Positions 1 to 10,530 of a stretch of 64,000 nt of DNA are shown here, one piece after another. The translations under genes were made by a program, and so were the position numbers. Positions within the stretch are counted from its first letter, which is position 1; every line of letters starts with the position of its first letter. Under the pieces are notes generated by a model, which saw only the letters and a list, made by a program, of their open reading frames with translations, had not been told where the DNA came from and did not search any database. The DNA is from Acidobacteriota bacterium (GTDB lineage Bacteria; Acidobacteriota; Vicinamibacteria; Vicinamibacterales; CAVVIG01): contig JAOBWF010000146.1 in NCBI GenBank assembly GCA_025463215.1, positions 1 to 64,000 on the forward strand. The letters run 5' to 3'.

Positions 1-637
1 TGTTCGCGTTGCCGATGGCGGTGCGCACGTCGTCCAGGCTGAGGCCGTTGGCGGCCAGCGCGCGAGGGTTGGCCTGGATGCGCACGGCGGGTCGCTGGCC
101 GCCGCTGATGCTGACGAGGCCCACGCCGGGCAGCTGCGAGATCTTGGGCGCCAGCCGGGTGTCGGCAAGATCCTCGACCTTCGACAGCGGCAGCGCCGTC
201 GACGTCAACGCCAGCGTCAGGATCGGCGTGTCTGCGGGATTGGTCTTGCTGTAGGTCGGCGGCGTCGGCAGGTCGGCGGGCAGATACGTGCCGGACGCGT
301 TGATCGACTGCTGGACTTCCTGTTCCGCGACGTCGATGCTGAGGCTGAGGTCGAACTGCAGGGTAATCACCGAGCTCCCGTCGGAACTGGTCGATGTCAT
401 CTGCTGGAGCCCCGGCACCTGTCCGAATTGACGCTCGAGCGGCGCCGTCACCGACGAGGCCATCACGTCCGGGCTGGCACCCGGATAGAACGTGGTCACC
501 TGGATGGTGGGGTAGTCCACTTCCGGCAACGCCGAGATCGGCAGCAGCCGGTACGCCGCCGCACCCGCGAGCAGGACGCCGATCATCAGCATCGTGGTGG
601 CGACCGGCCGGAGAATGAAGATCCGTGAGGGGTTCAT
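1..637 (-). CDS. RND efflux transporter permease (HAE1/MdtB-like), N-terminal part, truncated by window edge
   Basis: Reverse-strand translation from ATG at 637: [77 protein letters not shown]..., typical RND permease N-terminus; overlaps the upstream OMF stop (ATGA). Not in the ORF track because it runs off the edge. Confidence 0.93.
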   Translation of the reverse strand, partial: MNPSRIFILRPVATTMLMIGVLLAGAAAYRLLPISALPEVDYPTIQVTTFYPGASPDVMASSVTAPLERQFGQVPGLQQMTSTSSDGSSVITLQFDLSLSIDVAEQEVQQSINASGTYLPADLPTPPTYSKTNPADTPILTLALTSTALPLSKVEDLADTRLAPKISQLPGVGLVSISGGQRPAVRIQANPRALAANGLSLDDVRTAIGNAN

Positions 638-2085
638 GTCGGGAACTGGGAGGCGTTCCAGCCTCCGCCGACCGCCTGGATCAGCAGCACGCTCGCGGTG
701 AGACGGCGCGTCAGCAGCGTGACCGCGGTCACCTCCGCGGTGAGCAGGGTGGCCTGGGCGATGATCACCGTCAGGTAACTCGCGGTGCCGGCGCGGTACT
801 GCGCGTCGGAGATCGCGAGCGCACGATTGGCCGCTTGCACGGTCTGCTGCACCTTGTCCGCTTCGTCCGACAGGATCCGCAGCGCAGCCAGGTTGTCCTC
901 GACCTGCTGCATGGCCGTCAGCACGGTCTGCCGATACGTTGCCACGGTGGCGTCGTAGGCGGCTTGCTGTTCCGCGACGATGCCGCGGCGGCGGCCCGCA
1001 TCGAAGAGCGTCGCCGCGAGCTGCGGCCCCACCGACCAGAAGCGGCTGGGCCACGTGAACCACTGGGCCAGGCTCGTGCCGGCGAACCCGGCGCTGCCGG
1101 TCAGACTCAGGTTCGGGTAGAAGGCCGCCATCGCAATCCCGATCTGTTCGTTGGCGGCGGCCACCTGCCGTTCGGTGCTCGCGATGTCGGGCCGCCGCTC
1201 CAGGAGCTCGGATGGAATTCCCACCGGAACGACCGGCGGCGCATTGATCAACGTCAGCGGCGGAATCGTGACCTCCGCGGGCGCCTGGCCAGTCAGGATG
1301 GCAATGGCGTGTTCGAACGCCGCGCGCTGGACGCCGAGGTCGATCATCTGCGCCTGGACGCCGTACAGCTGCGTCTCGGCCTGTGCGACATCGAGGTCCG
1401 ATGCGACGCCGAAGGTGAAGCGGTTCTGCGTCAGCGTCAGGTATTCGGTGTAGGACGCCGCGGTGCGCGTGAGCACCGCGACTTCTCCGTCGAGACCGTG
1501 CAGGCCGAAGTAGTCCTGCGCGAGCTCGGACTGGAAGAGCAGTCGCGCGTTCCCCACGTTTGCGGCAAGCGATTCGGCCGTCGCGGTACTGGCCGTCACA
1601 CCACGGCGGATGCTGCCCCAGAGGTCAGGCGCCCACGACGCGGTAAAGGGCATCGTGAACACCGTCGGATTCGATCCGTGCGAACTGATTCCCGCGCTGG
1701 TGGAGTTGCCCGTCGTGACCGCGGGATCAGCGGTAATGGTGGGGAACAGCGCGGCTCGGCTCACACGCACGGCGGCCTCGGCCTGGCGGTACAGCGCCTC
1801 GGCCTGCAGGACATTCTGATTCGACACGTCGACCTGCTCCTCGAGCGCGTTCAACGCCGCATCGTCGTACAGTTCCCACCAGCGGCCCTTCGCATACGCG
1901 TCGCGAGGCTGCGATGATTTCCACCCCGCCGCGGCCGCTTCCTGGAAGGGTGCGGGAGGCTGCTCCTTGAACGCCGCAGGTGAGGCGACGGACGGCTGCC
2001 TGTAGTTGGGCCCGATGGCGCATCCGGCCGCCGTCAGCGTCACGACCGTCAGGGCGCTCACGAACAGCGTCGGACGCGTCCTCAT
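634..2085 (-). CDS. Outer membrane efflux lipoprotein, NodT/OprM family
   Basis: [33 protein letters not shown]... lipobox and GPNYRQP motif; tracked ORF 634..2709 has a spuriously early start. ATGA overlap with the adaptor gene. Confidence 0.92.
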   Translation of the reverse strand: MRTRPTLFVSALTVVTLTAAGCAIGPNYRQPSVASPAAFKEQPPAPFQEAAAAGWKSSQPRDAYAKGRWWELYDDAALNALEEQVDVSNQNVLQAEALYRQAEAAVRVSRAALFPTITADPAVTTGNSTSAGISSHGSNPTVFTMPFTASWAPDLWGSIRRGVTASTATAESLAANVGNARLLFQSELAQDYFGLHGLDGEVAVLTRTAASYTEYLTLTQNRFTFGVASDLDVAQAETQLYGVQAQMIDLGVQRAAFEHAIAILTGQAPAEVTIPPLTLINAPPVVPVGIPSELLERRPDIASTERQVAAANEQIGIAMAAFYPNLSLTGSAGFAGTSLAQWFTWPSRFWSVGPQLAATLFDAGRRRGIVAEQQAAYDATVATYRQTVLTAMQQVEDNLAALRILSDEADKVQQTVQAANRALAISDAQYRAGTASYLTVIIAQATLLTAEVTAVTLLTRRLTASVLLIQAVGGGWNASQFPT

Positions 2086-3299
2086 CACCGGACCGGTTGG
2101 TTGCCCGAATTGGCCGGTGGACTTACCGCGACCCTGGTTCCCTCCTGCAGTTTGTCGACGCCGGTCATGACCACGACATCCCCCGGCGCCAGGCCGGACA
2201 CGACTTCGGAGTCGTCGCCTTCCGTCGTGCCGATGGTGACGGGACGAACCGTGACAGCGGAATCCGCCTTGACGATGTAGACATAGGTCGCCTGCGAATT
2301 GCGCTGCACCGCGGCGGTCGGTACCAGGGTGACGCCGTGCTTTTCCTGGACCAGCAATCGTGCGTTCACGAACTGATTCGGGTACAGCGCGCCCTTCGCG
2401 TTCGCGAACATCGCTCGCAGCTTGATGGTGCCGGTCGTCGGATCGACCTCGTTGTCGAGCGTTGCCAGCCATCCTTGCCCGAGCTTCGTCGTGACGGCGC
2501 GATCGTACGCATCCACTTCGAGCTTCTGTCCCGCGGCGACTTTTCCGAGCACGACCTGCAGTTGATCTTCGGAGATGGTAAAGATGACGCTGATCGGATC
2601 CATCTGCGTGATCACGACCAACCCGTTCGTGTCGGCGGCGTGAACGATGTTTCCGGGGTCCACCAGCCGCAGCCCCACGCGGCCGCTGACCGGCGCGGCG
2701 ATTGTGCAATAGGCGAGATTGACCTTGGCATTTGCAATCTGTCCCTGATCGATCGTCACCACGCCCTCGCTCTGATGCACCGTCGCTTGTTGCGTGGCCA
2801 GCTGTTGCTCCGGCACCGCCTTCAGCGGGACCAGCTGTTGATAGCGGGCGAGGTCGGTCCGCGCGTTCTCGAGCGTCGCCTGGTCCCTGATCAGTTGACC
2901 TTCCGCCTGGGTCAGGGCCGCCTGGAACGGCCGGTCGTCAATCTCCACCAACAGGTCCCCCTTGTGAACCGTGTCGCCTTCGCGATAGCGGACGCTCATC
3001 AGCTGCCCGTCGACAAGGGTGCGGATCGTCACCGTCGCCAGCGGCGTCACGGCGCCGAGGCCGGTGTAAAACACGCCGATGTTTCCGGTGCGGGCGGTCG
3101 CCGCCGTCACCGGCAGCAGTGCCGCGGCGCCAGGCGCCGCGCTACTCGACATGCCGCCGGCCCGTTTCGGCCACAACACATACGCGCAGACCACGAGCAG
3201 CAGCGGAGCCGACACCCACAGCCAGCGCCGCCGGTGACGGTTGATCGGTCTGTGTTCAGGCACGTCCGTTGACGGCGCGATGCCGGCCGTTCCGATCAT
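2085..3299 (-). CDS. RND efflux periplasmic adaptor (HlyD/MFP family, MdtA-like)
   Basis: ORF contains VTIRTLVDGQLMSVRYREGDTVHKGDLLVEIDDRPFQAALTQAEGQL, typical MFP; start chosen at MIGTAGIAPSTDV. Confidence 0.92.
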   Translation of the reverse strand: MIGTAGIAPSTDVPEHRPINRHRRRWLWVSAPLLLVVCAYVLWPKRAGGMSSSAAPGAAALLPVTAATARTGNIGVFYTGLGAVTPLATVTIRTLVDGQLMSVRYREGDTVHKGDLLVEIDDRPFQAALTQAEGQLIRDQATLENARTDLARYQQLVPLKAVPEQQLATQQATVHQSEGVVTIDQGQIANAKVNLAYCTIAAPVSGRVGLRLVDPGNIVHAADTNGLVVITQMDPISVIFTISEDQLQVVLGKVAAGQKLEVDAYDRAVTTKLGQGWLATLDNEVDPTTGTIKLRAMFANAKGALYPNQFVNARLLVQEKHGVTLVPTAAVQRNSQATYVYIVKADSAVTVRPVTIGTTEGDDSEVVSGLAPGDVVVMTGVDKLQEGTRVAVSPPANSGNQPVR

Positions 3300-3855
3300 G
3301 GCGAGAAGCCGCCGCGCAGCTGTATGCCGTCGTGAATGCGTTGTTGAATGCGATGAATGAGGGTCGGCATCGCGCGCGAGAGCGGATACGGGGCGAAGAC
3401 GACCGACACCATGAATCCGGCGTCGCGTGCTGACGTCTGCGTCATCCAATCACCGCCCTTCCCCCCGTGCACCATCTGGACGGGGCAAGGCGAGGGCCAT
3501 CGGCATTGCTGACGAACGCCTGGCACGGCGGCTCGCGTACCTGTGTGGAAACCCGCAACGTTGTGCGCACGGATGTGCGGATCACCGCGGGGCGCCCGAC
3601 GCCTTCGTCGAGTGTGGCGCCGGAAGACGTGCGCGTCTGGCAATTCGGGACGCCGATTGGAGGAACGAAAAGTGGAGGTGGTTGGAGTACGGCGCGGCCG
3701 AGCCTCTAAACGAAGGTGATAGGAGTGAGTCGCCGAGTTCTACTGGTCGTCGGGGTTCTGGGCAGGATTGATCCGGCCATGGATTTCCGGCGTCGCGCGG
3801 CGACGAGGATTCCGACGGAAGGGCCGCGGAAAATCGACGGGCCTCCCGCCTCGCC

Positions 3856-4986
3856 CTACTGTCCGCCCGTCCCCTTCGGACCGCCGACGATGATCAGCCG
3901 CTTGAACTCCGGCAGGTCCCGCATTTTCGCGAACAGTGGATCGACGGCTGCTTGACGCGCGAGATTGGGGTGCAATCGCACGGCCTCGCGCAACGGCACC
4001 AGGGCCTGCAGCGGCCGATCGGCCTGCGAGTAGCGCTGTGCCAGTGCGTAATGTAGAGCGTCGCTGTTCGGCTGGATATCCAGCGCCTTCCGCTGCTCGG
4101 TGATGGCTTCGTCGAACTTTCCCTGGCCTGCGAGCAGGGCGGAATGGTCGGTCAGCCGTCTCGGCACGCCGAGGTTGATGTTCAACAGCCGCCGCAGCTC
4201 CTTGAACGGATCCACCGCGTCATCGATGCGCAGATCCACGATGCGATCGACGACGACGTTCGATCCCGGCGGGACTGGCCGGACGACCAGCAGGCCAGCT
4301 GACTGCATGCCGCGCGTGTCGCCGCCGGCGGACTGTCCGGCATCGAGCGCGTCCATCAATCGCTCGGCCATCGTCCCCGTGCCCTGCTCGTAGGCGCGCG
4401 CCATGTTTTTCAGCACGTCTTCGCTCGCGAGCGTGTTGCCCTGGACCGAGAAATTGGTGCCGGTGATGTGACCCGCATAGCCGCCGAGATGGATCGGATC
4501 GGCGGTGTCGGCGTTGCGATCGATCACGTGCTTACCGGTATAGACCGCTGACCGCCCGGTGGCGTCAATCACCGCCACCTGACGCGTGTCGCGGCCGGGA
4601 TCCTCGTCCGTGATCCGCTTGATGACGTCAGCCGGGCTCAATCCTTGTTTGAGGAGTTCGATCGCCTTTGGCCCATACAGCCGGTTCGCTGCGGCCTGGG
4701 TCGCAACGGCGCCGACGCCGGGAACGGCGTACGGCACCGCGGCACCGGCCGTAAACGCGTGCGACTGGACGGCGACGCCGAAATCCTTCGTCGTCGGATC
4801 GAAGGCGATGATTGAAAACGTGGCGAACCAGCGCGCCGGCTTCGAGGGATCGTCGACGCCGGCATCAATCGTCTGGCCAAAGACACGCGCCGTCCCGACC
4901 AGCGACAACATCAACAACAATACGGTACGGCTCATGGGGGCCCTCAATGTCGCTCCATTGGTCAGCAGGTGGTGACGGTGCTTCAT
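3856..4986 (-). CDS. DUF1028 (Ntn-hydrolase-like) secreted protein with C-terminal TPR-like region
   Basis: FATFSIIAFDPTTKDFGVAVQSHAFTAGAAVPYAVPGVGAVATQA...; alternative start at 4935 (MSRTVLLLMLSLVGTARVFGQ, signal peptide). Confidence 0.85.
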   Translation of the reverse strand: MKHRHHLLTNGATLRAPMSRTVLLLMLSLVGTARVFGQTIDAGVDDPSKPARWFATFSIIAFDPTTKDFGVAVQSHAFTAGAAVPYAVPGVGAVATQAAANRLYGPKAIELLKQGLSPADVIKRITDEDPGRDTRQVAVIDATGRSAVYTGKHVIDRNADTADPIHLGGYAGHITGTNFSVQGNTLASEDVLKNMARAYEQGTGTMAERLMDALDAGQSAGGDTRGMQSAGLLVVRPVPPGSNVVVDRIVDLRIDDAVDPFKELRRLLNINLGVPRRLTDHSALLAGQGKFDEAITEQRKALDIQPNSDALHYALAQRYSQADRPLQALVPLREAVRLHPNLARQAAVDPLFAKMRDLPEFKRLIIVGGPKGTGGQ

Positions 4987-4996
4987 ACTTCCAGCC

Positions 4997-7816
4997 CTAG
5001 AAGAGGAAACGGGCGCTGATCCGGAAGATCCGCGGGGCCGGGATTGCCTCCGCGGTGGCCGCGCCTGTGCCGCTGGGCAGCGGTTTCAGGTAGTTCGGGC
5101 CGTTGGTGTTGACCTGGCTCAGGACGACGTTCGAGTTCAGCATGTTGAAGCCATCGAGCATGCCCTCGATCGAGCGCTTACCCACCTTCACCACTTTGGA
5201 GGCCCGGAGATTCAGCAGCCGCACCGAATCGTACCGGCCGGCATGGCCGTCGACTGTGACGTTGACCAGAGTATTCAACGCGTCGCGCGCCTGCACGACG
5301 CGCGGATAGTATGCGCCGCTCTGCGCGGTATACGTCGCGGAGAGCTTGAGCGCCCACGGCAGTCGGTCGTAGAGGCCACTGAGGTGAAGCTGCTGGTTGG
5401 TTTCAGGCAGCGACCACAGGTACAGGTTCTCGTTCGGATTCTGCGCCGTGTTGTTCTGCCACGTGTGACGATCGAGGGAGTAGGAGATCAGGGCCGACCA
5501 GCCTGTCGAGTACCGTTTGTTGAGCGTCGCCTCGAAAGCCGTGTACCGATCGGTGCGGAGTCCGTTGGTATAGAGGGTGCTCACGACGCCGAAATTCGGA
5601 TACGACCGCGGCACGGAAAAGACATTCACGGTGCTATCGTCGGCCGTGCCGACGATATTGTCGCGTCCCGGATCGACGGCGGTTCGGAGGTCGGTGTAGG
5701 CGGCGTACGGCAGCGCCGTGTTGATGGTCTGACTCAGGTTCGAGTCGGTCTTGCGCACGCCGTTGAGCCGCAGCACGACGTCGCGGCTGAGGCCGAGGTC
5801 GACGCCGCCGGAAAATTCCTCTTCGACGAACGGCTTCGTGTTCGGGTCGATGAGCAGATTACCGGCGCCGCCGGTCACCGACGTCAGATTCGCAGCGACC
5901 GGGACATACGGAATGGTACCGTCCCAGCGCGTGTAGGTCGAGGTCCGGACCGCGGCCGGGTTGACCGAGCCCGCAACCGGACCGCTCGCCGCGGTGATCG
6001 AGGAGCCGGACGCGCCGTAGCGGCCATAGCTGGCCTTGAGCGCGACACGACTGGTCCCGAAGACGTCGTAGATCGCCGACAGCCGCGGCGACCAGGAGTT
6101 ATACGACGGGAAGTCGTGATTTTCGGGATAGAGCAGCTTGGTCGCGAACGGTCCGGTTCCCGGGTTGCCCTGTGCCGGCAGCCACGACGCATAGCGGTCG
6201 AAGCGGATGCCGACGTTCACCGTCAACCGCTGGCGGATCCCGATGTTGTCGTTCAGAAACCAGGAGTTGTACCGGGTGCCGCTATTGGTGCTGTTCGGAT
6301 AGTCCAGCACCTGCACCGAATCCGGGTGCAGGAAATAGTTGGTATCGGTGGTCACGCTCCGGTACTGATAGACCTGCTGATTCGGGTAGCCGGTAAAGTC
6401 GACCAGCGAGGTGCCGCTGTAGCCGAGCGTACCCGACTTGACCTCATGGCTCGCGCCGCGCAGTTCGGTGAACCAGTTCCACGTCCCGTTCCATCCCCAC
6501 CGCACCGGCGTCCGGTCTTGCTGCAGGAACGCGCCGCGCGTCTGGGTCGTCGTCAGATCGACGCGCCGGACATCGGTCGTCCACGGCACGTCTGGCCACC
6601 AGTATCCCGAACGGCTGCCGCTCGCCTCGAGCGTCATCGTCTTGGAAAGGATCTGATTCCAGCGAACGACCGGCCCGATTTGATCGGTACTGTTCTGATT
6701 CTCGGACGCCTCGAGGGTGACGAACGGGCTTGCGCCCCGATACGGCTGATGCTTGCGGCTGATGAGGTCGGACACCTCGAGCTTGCCGTTGCCTGTCGCC
6801 TGATACGTCATCTTGAACGTGCCGCTGTCGATCGTCGTGAAAAACACCGCCTGCTGGCCGGTGCTCTCGCTGACGAACCCGGGAATCAGGAGGCCCGAGT
6901 ACGTCCGCCCGTACGCGCCATAGAACCACAGCTTGTCGTGGACGATCGGACCGCCGAGATCGGCGTGGTAGTCGTTGTACCTGGTGAACTGGTTCGTGCC
7001 CGCCGAGTAGCCGCGGTCGAGCAGCGCCTGATCGACGTTGCTGCCCTGGAACGCGCCCGTCTCGTAGGCGGCGAGATAGGTGCCGTGAAAGGCATTGCTG
7101 CCGGATTTGACCAGGAAGTTCAAGGACAACCCCGGCGTCTGGCCGTCGGCGCCCTTGGCCGCGGTCGCGGCCAGCACCGATTGGTAACTGTCGTAGTCGC
7201 CGAAGTGCTGATCCCACACCGCGCCTTCATAGCGCGCCAGTTCGTCACCGCTGCGGCCGTACGAGTTGGCGCCGGTCGTGGTCGATCCGCCGACGGTATT
7301 GCCGCCGACGTCGAACTGCGTCGAGGTCAGGCCGGGCACCAGCATCGCCAGCCCGCGGATGCCGCGGGCGTATGGCAGATCCTGCAGCTTCTCCTGATCC
7401 CAGTTCGTGGCGATGGTCGTCGCCTTGACATCGATCGCCGGCGTCTGGCTGACGACGGTGACCGATGCCTCGAGACCGGCGACCTCGAGGCGGCCGTTCA
7501 CGGACATCGTGGCGCCGGGCGTGACGGCGACGCGTTCAATCGTCAGGGTGGCGAATCCCGAGAGCGTCAGGGTGACCCGGTATTCGCCCGGGGGCAACAG
7601 CGTGAATTGGTACGCCCCCTGTCCGTCGGTCACCGTGGTCCGCTCGCCGCCGATCATGGCGGGGCTGGTGATTGCCACGGTGACGCCAGGCAGCAGGCCG
7701 CCACTGGCATCGGAGGCGCGACCCGTGATCGTCGCCGTCGTCTGCTGCGCTTCAGCGGTGCACGTCGAGAGCAGCGTCACCAAGATCCATCCAACCAGAC
7801 GTCGCCGTGTTCCCAT
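4997..7816 (-). CDS. TonB-dependent receptor with carboxypeptidase-like regulatory N-terminal domain (Oar-like)
   Basis: MGTRRRLVGWILVTLLSTCTAEAQQTTATITGRASDASGGLLPGVTVAITSPAMIGGERTTVTDGQGAYQFTLLPPGEYRVTLTLSGF..., C-terminal RIFRISARFLF. Confidence 0.9.
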   Translation of the reverse strand: MGTRRRLVGWILVTLLSTCTAEAQQTTATITGRASDASGGLLPGVTVAITSPAMIGGERTTVTDGQGAYQFTLLPPGEYRVTLTLSGFATLTIERVAVTPGATMSVNGRLEVAGLEASVTVVSQTPAIDVKATTIATNWDQEKLQDLPYARGIRGLAMLVPGLTSTQFDVGGNTVGGSTTTGANSYGRSGDELARYEGAVWDQHFGDYDSYQSVLAATAAKGADGQTPGLSLNFLVKSGSNAFHGTYLAAYETGAFQGSNVDQALLDRGYSAGTNQFTRYNDYHADLGGPIVHDKLWFYGAYGRTYSGLLIPGFVSESTGQQAVFFTTIDSGTFKMTYQATGNGKLEVSDLISRKHQPYRGASPFVTLEASENQNSTDQIGPVVRWNQILSKTMTLEASGSRSGYWWPDVPWTTDVRRVDLTTTQTRGAFLQQDRTPVRWGWNGTWNWFTELRGASHEVKSGTLGYSGTSLVDFTGYPNQQVYQYRSVTTDTNYFLHPDSVQVLDYPNSTNSGTRYNSWFLNDNIGIRQRLTVNVGIRFDRYASWLPAQGNPGTGPFATKLLYPENHDFPSYNSWSPRLSAIYDVFGTSRVALKASYGRYGASGSSITAASGPVAGSVNPAAVRTSTYTRWDGTIPYVPVAANLTSVTGGAGNLLIDPNTKPFVEEEFSGGVDLGLSRDVVLRLNGVRKTDSNLSQTINTALPYAAYTDLRTAVDPGRDNIVGTADDSTVNVFSVPRSYPNFGVVSTLYTNGLRTDRYTAFEATLNKRYSTGWSALISYSLDRHTWQNNTAQNPNENLYLWSLPETNQQLHLSGLYDRLPWALKLSATYTAQSGAYYPRVVQARDALNTLVNVTVDGHAGRYDSVRLLNLRASKVVKVGKRSIEGMLDGFNMLNSNVVLSQVNTNGPNYLKPLPSGTGAATAEAIPAPRIFRISARFLF

Positions 7817-8155
7817 AACAGACTCTCCTCGCAATCGTGCAGCTCGAATGTGAAGCGACAGCGACGGTCCTGATGGCTCGATACGTCAGTCGCACTGTAA
7901 TCGATCCGTGCAACACAATCGCCACACTTTTTTTGCATGCCGGACGATTATGCGAACGTTTGTCGCGGAAGACGGACACACACAACGACAAGAACGTCGC
8001 ATTGCCCTGATGCGGCCGACATTTGTGTCGCGAGACATGCAGATCGTTGCTCGCTGAGCCGCATCATCGCGCCGGCCTGCTGCGTGAGCGACGCAACCAA
8101 CGCCGGCAATGCGAGTAGAATCCGTGAACATTTTCAATTTCACCGAGGGGATGCC

Positions 8156-9019
8156 ATGAAAAGAGTGCTGCTCGCAATCATCATCATGCTGACGGTTCAT
8201 TCGCGGGCGTGGGCGACGTGGTCGGTGATCGCGATCGACAAGAAAACCGGGCAGGTCATCGTCGCGTCCGCCACCTGCGTGGCGCAGGCGGGCTTTCCCA
8301 AGCGCCAGCCGATCGGATCGCGTGATCTGATGGACCTGCAGGCGGTGATCGTGCCGGGGGTTGGGGTCGCCGCCTGCCAGGCCGGAGCCGACAACACCCA
8401 CAAGAATCAGATGACCGTGTTCGAGGAGCTCAAGAAGGGTACCGATCCGAAGAAGATCATCGAGATCCTGCGCATGGACCCGGACATCGAGCGGCGGCAG
8501 TTCGGCATCCTCGACATGCAGGGACGGACGGCCGGCCACAACGGCGCCGGCAATTCGAACGCGTCGCTCTACGTGCCCGGTCATGTCGGCGATTTCTATT
8601 TCCAGGTGCAGGGCAACACGCTCTTCAGCGATCAGGTGATGTACGAGGCGGCGCTGGCGTTCACGCGCGCGAAAGGGACGCTGGCCGACCACGTGATGGC
8701 GGCGATGGAAGCGGCGGATGCGAAGGGCGGGGACAAGCGGTGCAACTGCGAGACCGATCCCAAGCCCGCCGCGCCATGCGACGAGAAGACCGCGCACGTC
8801 GCCTACATCGTGATCGCGAACAAAGAAGACCGCACCGAGAAGTCGCACAACCAGGGCACCTACTACGCCTATCTTCGGGTCACCGACGAGGACATCGAAC
8901 GGGGCGAGAACGCGAATCCGGTGAAGACGCTGCGGATGCGCTATGACGCGTGGAAGAAGTCCGGCAGCAAGCCATTCACGACGGTGCCGACGATCGGGTT
9001 GAGCGCAGCGAAGCAGTGA
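8156..9019 (+). CDS. DUF1028 (Ntn-hydrolase-like) secreted protein
   Basis: In-frame ATG at 8156 preceded by GAGGGG; MKRVLLAIIIMLTVHSRAWATWSVIAIDKKTGQVIVASATCVAQAG...; paralogous to the 3856..4986 product. Confidence 0.85.
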   Translation: MKRVLLAIIIMLTVHSRAWATWSVIAIDKKTGQVIVASATCVAQAGFPKRQPIGSRDLMDLQAVIVPGVGVAACQAGADNTHKNQMTVFEELKKGTDPKKIIEILRMDPDIERRQFGILDMQGRTAGHNGAGNSNASLYVPGHVGDFYFQVQGNTLFSDQVMYEAALAFTRAKGTLADHVMAAMEAADAKGGDKRCNCETDPKPAAPCDEKTAHVAYIVIANKEDRTEKSHNQGTYYAYLRVTDEDIERGENANPVKTLRMRYDAWKKSGSKPFTTVPTIGLSAAKQ

Positions 9020-9259
9020 TCGCGGCGCACGAGCGCGGCGTCTCGACGATTACGCTTCGCACGAGTGCGACGGCGGTCCGGCCAAACGCGGGGCCTTGCA
9101 TCGCGGCTGAGTCACTGGTTCGCCATCAACGGCAGGATCCAGAGGCGACGTAAGGAAGTCGGCATCTTCTTGCGGCCACCGTCATCCTCTGCCAAGATCG
9201 CCGACACGGATCGGTGAACACCAGCACCGCGGCGACTCTCTGCCGCTTCAATTCAAAGG

Positions 9260-9766
9260 ATGGGCGAAATGGAACACATCATTGCGCAACTGCTCCAGGA
9301 CTTCGAACATGGCCGCCTGACGCGGCGTCAGTTGATTCAGACGTTGACGCTCGGCGTCACGGCCGCGTCGGCCGTCGCTGCCGCACCGGTCGTCGCCGCT
9401 GAGGGCCAGACGTTCAAGGCCGTCGCCGTGAACCACATCTCGTATCAGGTGGCCGACTATACGAAGACGCGGGAGTTCTATACGAGCCTGCTCGGCATGA
9501 AGGCGACGCAGGACAATGGGAGCCAGTGCTATCTGACCTTTGGCGACCAGGGATCGTGGCTGCTGGCGCGCAACGCGCGGGCAGGGAGCCCGACGCCGAA
9601 AGTCGATCACATCGCGTACACCATCGAGACGTGGAACAAGGACAACGTGAAGGCCGAGCTCGAGCGGCGCGGATTGAATCCTCGAGTCGACACCGAGAAT
9701 AGTTTTCACGTCAAGGATCCTGACGGGTTTGACCTCCAGATCAGTGGCAAGGAGATGAAACCGTAG
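9260..9766 (+). CDS. VOC/glyoxalase-fold protein with Tat-like signal
   Basis: LTRRQLIQTLTLGVTAASAVAAAPVVAAEG followed by VNHISYQVADYTKTREFYTSLLGM...VDHIAYTIE...VKDPDGFDLQI. Confidence 0.82.
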   Translation: MGEMEHIIAQLLQDFEHGRLTRRQLIQTLTLGVTAASAVAAAPVVAAEGQTFKAVAVNHISYQVADYTKTREFYTSLLGMKATQDNGSQCYLTFGDQGSWLLARNARAGSPTPKVDHIAYTIETWNKDNVKAELERRGLNPRVDTENSFHVKDPDGFDLQISGKEMKP

Positions 9767-9932
9767 GCCGCGGCGCAACTCAGGAAAGGGATTTCGATGC
9801 GACGTTGAGCGCATTGGCCTCTCACCCAATATCACTCGATTGACGACCGATCGCATTCGTCGATGCCGGTGTGCGGCGCCTTGGCGCGGTCGCCGACCGC
9901 CCCTCAACTGACGCGAGCCGGCACGTTCGTAT

Positions 9933-10421
9933 TCAGCCGAGGAACTCGTGAACCGCCTCGCGTTGGGCCTTCGGCGCCCGCGCGAGGCCAACGAGCGTCA
10001 GCACCAGCGCGGTGACGATCGTCACGCCGCAGACCTCCAGCAGTCCTGTGACCACCGGGTTCGCCATGCCGCCTGACGGTGGGAAGCTCTGGTTGAGCGT
10101 ATTCATGAGCGGCGACGACTGGCCGGCGAAGGCGGCGAACAGACCGGCCGCGCCGTTGGTCCATGTGCCGATCACCAGCATCCAGAACCAGACCCGCCAC
10201 GCGATGCCGCCGAGTCGAAGCTCGCGGGCGAGTAGTCCGAGCACGATCATCAACACACCGTTAGCGGTGAACTCGATGTGCGCCATGACAATGCCTCGGA
10301 ACCACGGTACGGCGCTGGGCGGGATAAACCCGATGACGCAGCCGAAAAGGACCTGCGCGACGCCGACAAACAAGACCCAACGGCGCAGACGTTCCTTGAG
10401 CGAGTCGACCTCGTCGTGCAT
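9933..10421 (-). CDS. Small four-TM protein, possibly styrene-oxide isomerase / hydroxylaminobenzene mutase-like
   Basis: Start MHDEVDSLKERLRRWVLFVGVAQVLFGCVIGF... HIEFTANGVLMIVLGLLARELRLGGIAWRVWFWMLVIGTWTNGAAGLFAAFAG; hydrophobic pattern resembles HabB/StyC. Confidence 0.6.
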   Translation of the reverse strand: MHDEVDSLKERLRRWVLFVGVAQVLFGCVIGFIPPSAVPWFRGIVMAHIEFTANGVLMIVLGLLARELRLGGIAWRVWFWMLVIGTWTNGAAGLFAAFAGQSSPLMNTLNQSFPPSGGMANPVVTGLLEVCGVTIVTALVLTLVGLARAPKAQREAVHEFLG

Positions 10422-10530
10422 ATGGACTCCTGACGCCGTGAGTATAGCAACGGCATCAGGTGTTCTCGCGGCCTGTTCGCCGGCGCCGGCGGAGCCTTTG
10501 GTCGGCCGCGTTTTTGCAGCGGAGGGGACG

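Noticed and set aside
3427-3771. Plus-strand ORFs upstream of the RND operon
   Set aside because: No SD or domain support; composition typical of chance frames.
5243-7873. 876-aa plus-strand ORF opposite the TonB receptor
   Set aside because: Arg/Gly/Val-rich antisense mirror frame of a clear receptor gene; no recognisable domain. High GC gives long stop-free antisense frames.
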